From: Myxococcota bacterium
Lineage (GTDB): Bacteria; Myxococcota_A; UBA9160; UBA4427
NCBI GenBank assembly: GCA_029243605.1
Contig: JAQWRT010000024.1
Span: 1 to 64,000 of the forward strand
Length of the DNA stretch: 64,000 nt
Direction of reading: 5' to 3'
Shown: piece by piece, positions 1 to 8,860 of the stretch
Position numbering within the stretch: the stretch's first letter is position 1
Layout: each line of letters begins with the position of its first letter
Made by a program: the position numbers and the translations under genes
The notes under the pieces: model-generated
Told to the model about the DNA's origin: nothing
The model's input: the letters and a program-made list of their open reading frames with translations, nothing else
Database searches by the model: none

Positions 1-837
1 ATCCTCGCCGGCGACGCCCATTTTGCCATCGGGTACACGGAACCCGATGCGGGCACCGACTTGGCCTCTCTCAAAACCTCGGCGGTTCGGGACGGGGACG
101 ATTGGGTGATCAACGGCACCAAGATCTTCACCAGCGGCGCCGACGATGCCGACTACATCTGGCTCGCCGCCCGCACAGACCCCGAGGCCAAGAAGCACAA
201 GGGCATCACGATGTTCATCATCGATACCCAGACCCCTGGCTTCAGTGCTGCTCCCATCCATACCGTCGGTGGGGGGCATACCTGCATGAGCTACTACGAG
301 AATGTGCGGGTCCACGAGTCCATGATCGTCGGCGGCCTAAACCAGGGCTGGGGACTGATCACCACCCAACTGAACCACGAACGAATCGGCCTGGCGGCTT
401 TCGGAGGCATTGCCTTCAAGCACCTCGACGACGTGGTGCACTGGGCGGGAGAGTCCCTGGACGCCCAGGGCAATCGCCTGATCGACGATCCCCGGGTGCA
501 GACCGCCCTGGGCGAGGCCAGCGCCCGGCTCGAGGCCATGAAGGTGATGAATTGGCGAATGGCCTGGGGTCTCGAGATGGACATTCTCGACCCCGCCCAG
601 GCTTCAGCGGTCAAGGTCTACAGCACCGAGACCCTGATCGAGGTCTATCGACTTCTTCAGGAGGTCGTGGGCGTCGCCGGCGCCCTGCGCAAGGGCTCCC
701 AAGGTGCGGTCCTACTCGGCGCCCTTTCCCAGGAGGCTCGAGCCTGCCAGATCAATACCTTCGGTGGCGGAGTCAACGAAGTGCAGCGCGAAATCATCGC
801 CATGGCGGGGCTGCGCATGCCCCGCGCGCCCCGCTAA
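1..837 (+). CDS. Acyl-CoA dehydrogenase, alpha-type subunit (5' end outside the window)
   Basis: The first 278 codons visible belong to an acyl-CoA dehydrogenase (FAD-dependent alpha,beta-desaturation of an acyl-CoA). The reading frame is open from base 1, so the N-terminal helical domain lies upstream. The segment starts in the middle beta domain with the family motif YTEPDAGTDLASL, and carries the WVINGTKIFTSGA strand. It ends with FGGGVNEVQREIIAMAGL, a C-terminus I associate with the FadE/ChsE subunits that pair with a second, different dehydrogenase subunit in steroid side-chain degradation. The next gene, 26 bases downstream on the same strand, encodes just such a second subunit. I infer an alpha2beta2 dehydrogenase acting on a bulky or branched acyl-CoA. 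The exact substrate cannot be read from the sequence. Confidence 0.9.
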   Translation: MLAGDAHFAIGYTEPDAGTDLASLKTSAVRDGDDWVINGTKIFTSGADDADYIWLAARTDPEAKKHKGITMFIIDTQTPGFSAAPIHTVGGGHTCMSYYENVRVHESMIVGGLNQGWGLITTQLNHERIGLAAFGGIAFKHLDDVVHWAGESLDAQGNRLIDDPRVQTALGEASARLEAMKVMNWRMAWGLEMDILDPAQASAVKVYSTETLIEVYRLLQEVVGVAGALRKGSQGAVLLGALSQEARACQINTFGGGVNEVQREIIAMAGLRMPRAPR

Positions 838-863
838 TCGAATTCGACCAGGAGTCCTCAATC

Positions 864-2012
864 ATGAATTTTTCCCGAAGCGAAGAGCAGGATGCCATCC
901 GTGACCTCGCCCGCCAGATTCTGGGCGACGCCTGCACCCACGAGCGCCTGTGCGAACTCGAGCGCGATCCCGAGGGCGACGGCATCGACCATGTTCTCTG
1001 GCAGGCGCTTGCCGAGGCCCACCTGCTCGGCGTGGATATCGCCGAGAAGGACGGCGGAAGCGGCTACGGCTTCGCTTCCCTCAGTGCACTCCTCGAAGAG
1101 GCTGGGCGCGCCCTGGCCCCGATTCCCCTGATTCCCTGCCTGGCGACCACCGCCCCGGCGATCGAGCGCTTTGGCAGCGAGGCCCAACGCCAACGCTGGC
1201 TGCCCGGGCTCGTGGCCGGCGAAATCCTGCTCAGCGCCGGACTTCAGGAAATCGGGAATTTCGTACCGCTCCAACCCGCAACTCGGGCCCGGCCCCAGGG
1301 CGATCGCTGGGTTCTCCACGGCGAGAAGGTCTGCGTTCCCTTCGCCGACCAGGCGGCCCGTATCCTCGTCGCCGCCGCCATCGAAGGGGGCGGGCTCGGA
1401 GTCTTTCTGGTCGATCCCCGAGCCGACGGAGTCGAGGTCGCCGAAGGCCTCTCGAATAATCACGAGCGCCAATTTCAACTCACTCTCGACGGCGTGGAAC
1501 TCCCGGCGGACGAGATGCTGGGAGAGCCCGGCAGCGGTGCCGAAATCGTCAACTGGATCGTTGAGCGAACCCAGGCCGCCCTGGCGGCGGTGCAGTTGGG
1601 CGTTTGCGAAACCGCCCTGCGCAAGACCGCCGAGTACACCTCGGAGCGCAAACAATTCGGGCGCGCCATCGGAACCTTCCAGGCCGTCACCATGCGCATC
1701 GCCGACGCGTATGTCGATCTGGAGTGCATGAAATCCACGCTTTGGCAGGCCGTCTGGCGCATCGACGAGGGCTTGCCCTGCGCGGCCGAAGCCGCCGCCG
1801 CCAAATGGTGGAGCTGTCGCGGCGGGAGCCGGGTCGCACACACCGCCATGCACCTCCACGGCGGGATCGGCGCCGACATCGATTACCCCATCCACCGCCA
1901 CCTGCTCTGGGCCCAGCAGATTGGACTCACTCTGGGCGGCGCCGGGGAGCAATTGATGCGAATCGGTTCGCTCCACGCCGAGTCCGGATCGACCGCCGCC
2001 GCGCCCGCTTGA
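864..2012 (+). CDS. Acyl-CoA dehydrogenase, beta-type subunit
   Basis: A 382-residue acyl-CoA dehydrogenase. It begins at ATG 864 preceded by GGAG at a good distance, 26 bases after the stop of the first dehydrogenase gene. All three family domains are present: an N-terminal helical bundle (MNFSRSEEQDAIRDLARQ), a beta domain that is poor in the usual TEP motif, and a C-terminal helical domain with ERKQFGRAIGTFQAV and HLHGGIGADIDYPIHRHL. The weak middle domain next to a strong C-terminal FAD-binding region is typical of the partner subunit in heteromeric dehydrogenases such as FadE26-27 and FadE28-29. I infer that it forms one enzyme with the upstream gene, so neither alone should be active. 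The substrate is unknown. Confidence 0.9.
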   Translation: MNFSRSEEQDAIRDLARQILGDACTHERLCELERDPEGDGIDHVLWQALAEAHLLGVDIAEKDGGSGYGFASLSALLEEAGRALAPIPLIPCLATTAPAIERFGSEAQRQRWLPGLVAGEILLSAGLQEIGNFVPLQPATRARPQGDRWVLHGEKVCVPFADQAARILVAAAIEGGGLGVFLVDPRADGVEVAEGLSNNHERQFQLTLDGVELPADEMLGEPGSGAEIVNWIVERTQAALAAVQLGVCETALRKTAEYTSERKQFGRAIGTFQAVTMRIADAYVDLECMKSTLWQAVWRIDEGLPCAAEAAAAKWWSCRGGSRVAHTAMHLHGGIGADIDYPIHRHLLWAQQIGLTLGGAGEQLMRIGSLHAESGSTAAAPA

Positions 2013-2079
2013 ATCGGTCGCGGCCTCCCCGGGCCGAGCCGCTATGCTCCTACCCGAGCGAACCCCAGCGGGAGAGGCC

Positions 2080-3171
2080 ATGGCGACCCTGATCGAAATC
2101 CGGATGCCGGAACCCGCACCGGATATCGATGAAGTCGACGTGGTGGCTTGGCTCGTGGAGCCGGGCGCCGAGGTCGAGCAGGGCGACCCGATCCTCGAAG
2201 TCGAGACCGAAAAATCGACCCTCGAAATTGAGGCCCCCGCCCGGGGAACCCTGGCGGAAATCGTGGTGCAAGCCGGTGCCCTGGGCGTCGCCGTGGGCAC
2301 GGTGCTCGGCCGCATCGAAGCGAGCGCCTCCCCCACCGAGGACGTCGAAGCGCCGGAAGAAAACCAAGCGGCGGCAGCCGCTTGCGAGGAAGACACCCCG
2401 GACGCGCCCAAGGCCGAAGCCGAGACCCAGGCCCCGCCAACCGCGAGCGTCCCCGAAGCTCCGGGGCCGGGGGCAAGCGTCCCCCCCGCCGGGAGCACCG
2501 CTCTGGCGCGCAGAATCGCCGAGCGCTCGGGATTGAGCCTTCGGGACCTCCCGGGGACCGGCGCCCACGGCCGGATTCTCCGAACCGATGTCGAGCGCCA
2601 ACTCGCCGGGGCGACTGGGGCCGGGGGCGCGCCACCGGTTCGCTTGGAGGCCGATTGCGACGCCGGGGACCTAGTGGCGATCCTGGGCGAGTTCGCCGAG
2701 GATGCCGAAGTGGGTGCAATACCCCTCGAAACCTTCCTTCTCCGCGCCGCGTCTGCTGGGCTCCGGGCCGTCTCGGACGCATCCGAGCGGGTCAGCGTCT
2801 GCCTGGCCCGGGCCGACGCCCCGGATCGCCCGTGCCGGGTGGAGGACGCCGACCTGCGGGGACTGGCGAGCCTCGCCCAGGAATTGCGCCAGGATCCGAG
2901 CGAGGCCACCGGAGAGATCGACCTGCTCCTCGAGCATCTCGACGTCGAAGGCATCGACCGCCACTGGCCCGCCCTGCCCCAGCGCGCGCGGTTCAGCGTC
3001 GGGGTCGCCGCGCCTCGACCTCGGGCGGTCATCCGGGACGGCCAAGTCCAGGCGGGCCAGGGGCTTGGGCTCACCCTCTATGCCGCGTCCGAATCCCAGG
3101 CCCTAGAGGCCGCCCGGTTGCTCGCACACCTCCGCCGATTGATCGAAAACCCCCTGGAGATGACTCTCTAG
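2080..3171 (+). CDS. Lipoyl-domain / E2-like protein without the acyltransferase active site
   Basis: 363 residues; ATG 2080 is chosen over ATG 2044 because GGAG lies 5 bases upstream and the protein then starts directly with a lipoyl domain. Residues 1-80 are a biotinyl/lipoyl domain with the attachment motif VETEKST (Lys45). A long Ala/Pro/Glu linker follows, then a peripheral-subunit-binding domain (TALARRIAERSGLSL to GRILRTDVERQ, about 139-173). The rest aligns with the E2 catalytic domain of 2-oxoacid dehydrogenases up to the typical ending (RLIENPLEM). However, the HRVVDG active-site stretch is replaced by YAASESQ, so the His and Asp are gone. It is therefore probably a swinging-arm or scaffold protein rather than an acyltransferase. 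It follows the dehydrogenase pair by 67 bases. No E1 or E3 gene is in the window. Confidence 0.78.
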   Translation: MATLIEIRMPEPAPDIDEVDVVAWLVEPGAEVEQGDPILEVETEKSTLEIEAPARGTLAEIVVQAGALGVAVGTVLGRIEASASPTEDVEAPEENQAAAAACEEDTPDAPKAEAETQAPPTASVPEAPGPGASVPPAGSTALARRIAERSGLSLRDLPGTGAHGRILRTDVERQLAGATGAGGAPPVRLEADCDAGDLVAILGEFAEDAEVGAIPLETFLLRAASAGLRAVSDASERVSVCLARADAPDRPCRVEDADLRGLASLAQELRQDPSEATGEIDLLLEHLDVEGIDRHWPALPQRARFSVGVAAPRPRAVIRDGQVQAGQGLGLTLYAASESQALEAARLLAHLRRLIENPLEMTL

Positions 3172-3178
3172 GGGTTTT
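3146..3178. terminator. Bidirectional terminator shared by two convergent genes
   Basis: An A4C5T arm at 3146-3155 and an AG4T4 arm at 3170-3178 form a hairpin with an A tract on one side and a T tract on the other, so it can act on both strands. The stop codon of the lipoyl-protein gene (3169-3171) lies inside the stem, and the stop codon of the convergent CBS gene (3178-3180) touches its end. Confidence 0.7.
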
Positions 3179-3666
3179 CAGCGGTCTTTGATCGCCGACC
3201 AGGACCGCGCCAGGCCGATCAGATCGGCCGGTGGCGATGAATAGGCGCGTTCTTGAGCCATGGTCTCAATCCCGACCAGAACGTCCCGACGGCTCACCAA
3301 CCCGATCAGGACGCCCTCATCCACCACCGGCAAGCGACGAATGGGCAGGGTCAGAAAATAGTGGGCGATGGCGTAGATGCCGAGTTCCGGGGGGATCGTC
3401 CGGCCGGCCCCGGTCATGAAATGCTTGACCGTCCCCGCCTCCTCCTGCTGACCCGCGTAGAACTCATCCGAGGAGAGAATGCGCAGACAATCGAGTTCCG
3501 AGAGCACCCCCAGCAGCGCCCCACCTTGATCCACCACGGGAGCGCCGGAGATCTCGTGGCCGACAAGGGTTCGAATCGCCTTAAAAATACTCATCTCGGG
3601 GTCCAGGGTGACCAGATCGGTGGTCATGATCTCCTGGGCGGTCAAAATCCGATGGATGTCCGACAT
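3178..3666 (-). CDS. CBS-domain pair protein
   Basis: 162 residues starting at ATG 3666, which has an AGGGAGGG ribosome site close upstream; a longer upstream extension in frame looks non-coding. The protein is essentially two CBS domains in tandem: ILTAQEIMTTDLVTL followed by GHEISGAPVVDQGG, and VKHFMTGAG followed by LPIRRLPVVDEGVLIGLVSRRD. Such Bateman modules bind adenine nucleotides and usually regulate a partner. There is no attached enzyme or transporter domain, so the partner is unknown. It stands alone on the minus strand between the dehydrogenase group and the nqr operon. Confidence 0.88.
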   Translation of the reverse strand: MSDIHRILTAQEIMTTDLVTLDPEMSIFKAIRTLVGHEISGAPVVDQGGALLGVLSELDCLRILSSDEFYAGQQEEAGTVKHFMTGAGRTIPPELGIYAIAHYFLTLPIRRLPVVDEGVLIGLVSRRDVLVGIETMAQERAYSSPPADLIGLARSWSAIKDR

Positions 3667-4197
3667 AGTGGGCCCTCCCTTGCTCCTGCGATGGAATCGA
3701 ATTGGGTGGCGTGTTTCGTCTGCTGGTCTGGACTCCAATTGCGGGGTACCTGTACGCCTCCAGGGGATGTGCCTAGTCTCAGTGTACAACCGCAACGGTC
3801 GCGGAATCAAACCGAAAAGGTCGGCGGTGGGATTCAGAAGGGGCCGGCGAACGAGACAATTTGTCCAAAACCCCTCCCACGCGCCCGATAGCCGAAATAG
3901 CCGAAACGAACCGGCAAATCTCGGAAATATGGGCGCCCCGGATTCCTTGAAGGATGCCGCTTCTCCGCCTAGTATCTGCCGCGTCCGAATCGCCGCACGA
4001 ACCGAAGCCTCCGCGTTCGAAACGCCGGAAGAGAGGCCTCGAGACGTGACCCGACGGATCTCCAGATCCCTGTTTCTCAGCGGGAGATCCGGCGACCGAA
4101 ACCCGGTCGAAGTAGGCCCACAGTCACGAGAACCCCAACCGACACGGCCCCCGCAACGGCGGGCAACGAGTCGAGATCAGCGAGCGACGAAGGACCG
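3667..4197. other. 531-base gap upstream of nqrA, no gene seen
   Basis: Open frames here have no recognisable protein character. The stretch holds a small perfect palindrome, GACAA-T-TTGTC at 3855-3865, and a short repeat of ATAGCCGA near 3890. It must contain the promoters of both the CBS gene and nqrA, but I cannot point to a convincing -35/-10 pair or a riboswitch. Confidence 0.4.
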
Positions 4198-5574
4198 ATG
4201 GCCACCCACAAGATCACGAAGGGCCTCGACCTTCCCCTATCGGGCCGACCCACCCAGGTGATACGCGAAAAGGTTCGGGCGACGCGGGTCGGGGTCGTCG
4301 CCGACGACTTCCCCGGGATGAAACCCAGGATGCACGTCGAAGAAGGCCAGTCGGTAAAGCGCGGCCAGCTTCTCTTCGAGGACCGAAAAAGCGAGGGCGT
4401 TCTCCACACCTCACCCGGAGCTGGGCGAGTCATCGGGATTCACCGTGGGGCGAAACGCGTGCTGCAATCCATCGTCATCGACCTTTCCGATGCTGAACGG
4501 TCCGGAGAGTTGCCGGAAAATGAGTACCAGACCTTCGAAAGCTATACGGGCAAGACCGAAGCCGAGCTGAACCGAAGCGAGATCCGGGACCTTCTCGTGG
4601 AATCCGGTCAATGGGTCGCCCTGCGAACGCGCCCCTACAGCAAGGTCCCCAGCGTCGACTCGGAACCCGCCGCGATTTTCGTCACCGCCATCGACAGCGC
4701 CCCCCTCGCCCCGCTCCCGGAAGTCGTCCTGGCCGAGCGACGACAGGATTTCGAACGAGGGCTGCAACTGCTGGCCTGACTCATCGAAGGCAAAACCTAT
4801 CTCTGCCTGCGAGAGCACAGCGATCTCGCCCAAGAGCTCAATGCGCCGGTCCAAGTCGAATATTTCTCGGGTCCCCACCCGGCGGGCAACCCGGGGCTCC
4901 ATATCCATCTGCTCGAGCCCGTTCATCGAAACAAGACGGTTTGGCATATCGGGTACCAGGATGTTGCCTCCATCGGCCACCTCTTCCGCACGGGTCAGTT
5001 GGATGTCGAGCGCGTCGTCTCTCTGGCCGGCCCTCCCATAGCGGACCCTCGCTTGGTTCGTACGCGATTGGGAATCTGTATCGACGACGTCATCGACCAG
5101 TCTTTCGAAACCGAAGTCCGGCTGATCTCGGGTTCCGTGCTCAGCGGCAAGAAGGCCAACAGCGACACCTTCGCCTATCTCGGGCGCTACGAACGCCAGA
5201 TCAGCGTACTGGCCGAGGGCCGCGAGCGGGAATTCATGGGCTGGCTCGCCCCCGGGCGCACCCGTTTTTCCATCCTTCGCATTTTCCTCTCGAATTTTCT
5301 CACCCCCAGCAAATTTGAAATGAATACGAGCCTGAATGGCGCTGAACGCGCCATGGTTCCCATCGGCAGTTACGAACGAGTCATGCCCATGGATATCCTG
5401 CCCACGTTCCTGCTTCGTTCGATGCTCGTGGGAGACGTGGAGAAGGCCGAGGAATTGGGAGTCTTGGAACTCGACGAAGAAGATCTCGCCCTGTGCACCT
5501 TCGTCTGCCACAGCAAAATCGACTACGGGCCGGTACTTCGGCGCAATCTCGAAATTATCGAGAAAGAGGGCTGA
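4198..5574 (+). pseudogene. nqrA: NQR subunit A with an in-frame TGA stop
   Basis: NqrA is the peripheral cytoplasmic subunit of the sodium-pumping NADH:quinone oxidoreductase. ATG 4198 opens a typical NqrA (HKITKGLDLPLSGRP, with FVTAIDSAPLAPLP near residue 165). Codon 194 (4777-4779) is TGA. Translation then resumes in the same frame with [15 protein letters not shown] and continues as normal NqrA ([48 protein letters not shown]) to 5574. Full length would be 458 residues. Family members usually have Arg or Lys where the stop falls, so a single CGA-to-TGA change explains it. The rest of the operon is intact, so this may be a fresh mutation, a sequencing error or a read-through site. I see no convincing selenocysteine element. 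Without read-through, the product is a 193-residue fragment. Confidence 0.85.
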
Positions 5575-5581
5575 CCTTTCG

Positions 5582-6799
5582 ATGAAATTCCTGCGTGACA
5601 AACTGGACGACCTCGCCCCTCTTTTCGAAAAGGGTGGCAAGTACGAGAAGCTCTGGCCGGTCTTCGACCTCCAGTCGACATTCCTTTTTACCACCGGTGA
5701 AGTAACCCGAACCGCTTCCCATCTTCGAGACGGCACCGATATGAAGCGGTTGATGGTGACCGTCGTCGTCGCCCTGGGCCCGTGCATGCTCATGGCTTGC
5801 TGGAATACGGGCTACGAGGCGATGCTCGCCATCGCTCGCGGCGCCGCCCCTCTGGACAACTGGCAAACCGGGCTCTGGCAAACTCTCGGCTTCGCTTTCG
5901 ACTTCAAGAGCACCTTCCACTGCATCTTCTTCGGTGCTCTCTACTGGGTCCCCATCTATGCAACTGTGATGATCGCAGGGGGCATCGCCGAGTTGATCTT
6001 CGCGGTTGTGCGAAGCCATGAGATCAATGAGGGGTTCCTGGTGACCGGTGCGCTTCTGCCCCTGACCCTGCCCGCGACAATCCCGCTCTGGATGGTGGTC
6101 CTAGGCACAATTTTCGGCATCGTGATGGCCAAGGAGGTCTTTGGCGGAGTCGGGATGAACTTCCTGAATCCTGCGCTGACGGCGCGCGCTTTCCTCTTCT
6201 TCGCCTACCCCGCGGCCATGAGCGGCGACACGGCTTGGGTCGCCGCCAACCTTTCCGGCGTCGATACCTTTACCGGGGCGACTCTTCTTGCCCAGGCGGC
6301 ATCCAACGCTGGAGCCCTGGCCAATGCCGATTGGTGGTCGGCCTTCTGGGGATGGATCCCGGGATCGCTGGGAGAATCATCCGCCTTCGCCTGCCTGCTC
6401 GGAGCATTCCTGCTGGCCATGAGCCGGATCGGCTCCTATCGAACCATGGCCGGCGTCGCCCTTGGGACCTTTTGCATGGCCCTGGTCTTCAATTACGCAG
6501 GCTCCTCCACCAACTCCATGTTCGCCGTCCCCTGGTACTGGCATATGGTGCTCGGCGGCTGGGCATTCGGAATGGCCTTCATGGCCACCGACCCAGTTTC
6601 CTCGGCATTCACCAACCATGGAAAGTGGTTCTACGGCTTTGGGATTGGGGTGCTCGTCATCCTGATTCGCGTGGTCAACCCAGCCTATCCTGAGGGAATG
6701 ATGCTGGCGATTCTCTTCATGAACATGTTTGCCCCGCTCATCGACTACTTCGTCGTCCAGGGCAATATCCGCAGGAGGCTCGCGCGTAGTGCAGCATAG
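5582..6799 (+). CDS. nqrB: NQR subunit B (FMN-binding membrane subunit)
   Basis: 405 residues starting at ATG 5582, eight bases after nqrA. NqrB is the large membrane subunit that carries covalent FMN and riboflavin and takes part in sodium translocation and quinone reduction. A soluble N-terminus (MKFLRDKLDDLAPLFEKGGK) leads into about ten membrane segments (the first near 58-74). The FMN attachment motif is FTGATLL, with Thr234 as the flavinylated residue (Thr236 in Vibrio). GMNFLNPALTARAFLFFAYP is a family hallmark. The gene ends inside the start region of nqrC, as expected for translational coupling. Confidence 0.97.
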   Translation: MKFLRDKLDDLAPLFEKGGKYEKLWPVFDLQSTFLFTTGEVTRTASHLRDGTDMKRLMVTVVVALGPCMLMACWNTGYEAMLAIARGAAPLDNWQTGLWQTLGFAFDFKSTFHCIFFGALYWVPIYATVMIAGGIAELIFAVVRSHEINEGFLVTGALLPLTLPATIPLWMVVLGTIFGIVMAKEVFGGVGMNFLNPALTARAFLFFAYPAAMSGDTAWVAANLSGVDTFTGATLLAQAASNAGALANADWWSAFWGWIPGSLGESSAFACLLGAFLLAMSRIGSYRTMAGVALGTFCMALVFNYAGSSTNSMFAVPWYWHMVLGGWAFGMAFMATDPVSSAFTNHGKWFYGFGIGVLVILIRVVNPAYPEGMMLAILFMNMFAPLIDYFVVQGNIRRRLARSAA

Positions 6800-7571
6800 T
6801 ACGACGTACATCGTCGGGTTTTCGGTCGTGGTCTGCGTAGTCTGCGCTCTCTTCGTGGCGAGCGCAGAGGTTTCACTCCGGCCGCTCAAGGAACTCAACG
6901 CCCGACTCGACAAGCAAAAGAATATCCTCTCCGTCGCTGGGCTGATGCAACCCGGTGAGGATCTGGATGCCGAGGAAATCCGTGTCCTCTTCGAGAATTC
7001 GATCCAGCCGCGGATGATCGACCTCTCCACCGGGGAGGAAGATATTTCCATCGATCCCTCATCCTTCGACCAGCGCGCCGCTGCCCGGGATCCCGAGCGC
7101 AGCCGACGAGCGCCGCCCAATCCCTCGAAAGTCTTGCGCGTCCCCAACCATGCCCTGATCTACGAAGTCGTCGAAAACGATGAAATCATCTCGGTCATTA
7201 TCCCCATCGAGGGATATGGGCTCTGGTCGGTTCTTTACGGCTATCTGGCCCTGGCCCCGGATATGCGAACGATCCTGGGCATCACGTACTACGACCAGAA
7301 AGAAACAGCCGGCCTTGGGGGAGAAGTCGAAAACCCGAACTGGAAGGCCAAATGGGTCGGGCGTAAGGCCTTCGATGAGCGCGGGCGCGTCAAAATTGCC
7401 GTCCGCAAGGGGCCCGCAGGGACTGCCGAAGAAGACCCCTACGGGGTGGATGGTCTCTCCGGAGCCACCATCACCAGTCGGGGCGTCACCAACATGCTTC
7501 AGTTCTGGCTCGGCGGTGAAGGCTTCGGTCCCTACCTGAGCCGACTTCGCGACGCCAACGCGGGCGCTTGA
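6789..7571 (+). CDS. nqrC: NQR subunit C (FMN-binding periplasmic subunit)
   Basis: 260 residues. I choose GTG 6789 because AGGAGG lies at 6772-6777 and the protein then begins MQHSTTYIVGF, the usual short cytoplasmic lead to a single transmembrane anchor (8-27). It overlaps nqrB by 11 bases. The bulk is the periplasmic FMN-binding domain; DGLSGATITSRG places the ApbE-modified threonine at Thr227. ETAGLGGEVENPNW is another family signature. NqrC hands electrons to the FMN of NqrB. Confidence 0.97.
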   Translation: MQHSTTYIVGFSVVVCVVCALFVASAEVSLRPLKELNARLDKQKNILSVAGLMQPGEDLDAEEIRVLFENSIQPRMIDLSTGEEDISIDPSSFDQRAAARDPERSRRAPPNPSKVLRVPNHALIYEVVENDEIISVIIPIEGYGLWSVLYGYLALAPDMRTILGITYYDQKETAGLGGEVENPNWKAKWVGRKAFDERGRVKIAVRKGPAGTAEEDPYGVDGLSGATITSRGVTNMLQFWLGGEGFGPYLSRLRDANAGA

Positions 7572-7592
7572 AAACGAAAGGATCGAAAGACC

Positions 7593-8264
7593 ATGGCAAC
7601 CACACAGCGTGATGTCTTACTCGACCCACTGATCAACAACAATCCCGTCGCCTTCCAGGTCCTAGGCCTCTGTTCTGCCCTGGCAGTGACGACCAAGATG
7701 TCCACGGCCTTCGTGATGACCTTGGCCGTGATGGCCGTTACGGCCCTTTCGAATACGGCGATCAGCTCGATCCGAAACTGGATACCGCCGAGCATCCGCA
7801 TCATCGTGCAATTGACGATCATTGCCTCCCTGGTGATCATTACCGACCAGGTTCTGCAGGCCTTCGTATACGACATCAGCAAGCAGCTCACGGTTTTCGT
7901 AGGACTCATCATTACCAACTGCATCATCATGGGCAGGGCCGAGGCCTTCGCGATGCAGAACCCGCCCGGGCTCTCATTCATCGATGGCCTGGGCAATGGC
8001 ATCGGCTATGGCGCTGTTCTGATGGCCGTCGCGTTTATGCGCGAGCTCTTCGGAAGCGGCAAGGTCTTTGGAATCACGGTTTTCCCCCTGGCCACCGAGG
8101 GGGGCTGGTATCAGCCCAACGGACTGATGCTCTTGGCACCCGCAGCCTTCTTTCTGATCGGCTGCCTCATCTGGGGTCTCCGCAGCTGGAAACCTGAACA
8201 AATCGAGGAGGACTTCCATGTTGGAGCACTACTTGAGCCTGGCCACGAAGGCAGTGTTCGTTGA
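7593..8264 (+). CDS. nqrD: NQR subunit D (membrane subunit)
   Basis: 223 residues, 21 bases after nqrC. NqrD is a six-helix membrane subunit that, with NqrE, forms an inverted pair holding an intramembrane 2Fe-2S centre. The two conserved cysteines are visible in [11 protein letters not shown] and [14 protein letters not shown]. The C-terminus extends through the start of nqrE, a 47-base overlap that is common in this operon. Confidence 0.97.
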   Translation: MATTQRDVLLDPLINNNPVAFQVLGLCSALAVTTKMSTAFVMTLAVMAVTALSNTAISSIRNWIPPSIRIIVQLTIIASLVIITDQVLQAFVYDISKQLTVFVGLIITNCIIMGRAEAFAMQNPPGLSFIDGLGNGIGYGAVLMAVAFMRELFGSGKVFGITVFPLATEGGWYQPNGLMLLAPAAFFLIGCLIWGLRSWKPEQIEEDFHVGALLEPGHEGSVR

Positions 8265-8829
8265 AAACATTGCTCTGGCCTTCTTCCTTGGAATGTGTTC
8301 ATTCCTGGCGGTCTCGAAGAAGGTGTCCACGGCCATCGGCCTCGGAGCAGCAGTCATATTCGTCCTGGCGATCACGGTTCCCCTGAACCAGGTCCTTTAC
8401 GGCGCCTTTCTCAAGCAAGGCTCGCTGGATTGGCTCGGCTTGCCCGACATCAACCTGGGCTTCCTGACCTACTTGACCCTGATCGGCACCATTGCCGCGG
8501 TGGTCCAGATCGTGGAGATGGTCATCGACCGCTTCTCTCCGGATCTCTATAACGCCCTGGGCGTCTTCCTCCCCCTGATCGCCGTGAACTGCGCCATCCT
8601 CGGAGCCGCACTCTTCATGGTGAACCGCGATTACACCCTAGGCGAGGCCACCGTTTTCGGACTCGGCTCCGGGGTGGGCTGGGCCATTGCCATCGTTGCC
8701 CTGGCCGCGATTCGCGAGAAGCTCCGCTACAGCAATGTGCCCGAATCCCTGCGCGGGCTGGGAATCACTTTCATCGTAGTCGGCCTCATGTCCCTCGGGT
8801 TCATGGCCTTCTCCGGGATTTCGCTTTAA
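8218..8829 (+). CDS. nqrE: NQR subunit E (membrane subunit)
   Basis: 203 residues from ATG 8218, which has GAGGA just upstream inside nqrD. It is a paralogue of NqrD with six membrane helices. The cysteines that share the intramembrane iron-sulfur site are in [11 protein letters not shown] and [31 protein letters not shown] is the usual C-terminal motif. The length matches the family. Confidence 0.97.
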   Translation: MLEHYLSLATKAVFVENIALAFFLGMCSFLAVSKKVSTAIGLGAAVIFVLAITVPLNQVLYGAFLKQGSLDWLGLPDINLGFLTYLTLIGTIAAVVQIVEMVIDRFSPDLYNALGVFLPLIAVNCAILGAALFMVNRDYTLGEATVFGLGSGVGWAIAIVALAAIREKLRYSNVPESLRGLGITFIVVGLMSLGFMAFSGISL

Positions 8830-8860
8830 GCCGGCCACTGGCCGGGGAGGTTTTTAAGTC

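Noticed and set aside
858..3074. 738-codon open frame on the minus strand
   Set aside because: It lies antisense to the second dehydrogenase and the lipoyl protein, has a Ser/Arg/Gly-biased composition, no domain, and reflects the high GC at third positions.
4780..4830. Possible selenocysteine insertion element after the nqrA TGA
   Set aside because: Only a four-pair stem (CTCT/AGAG) can be drawn. It is too weak and badly spaced, and NqrA has no known Sec or Cys at this position.
4411..5793. 460-codon open frame antisense to nqrA
   Set aside because: Complementary to clear NqrA and NqrB sequence; no domain or ribosome site.
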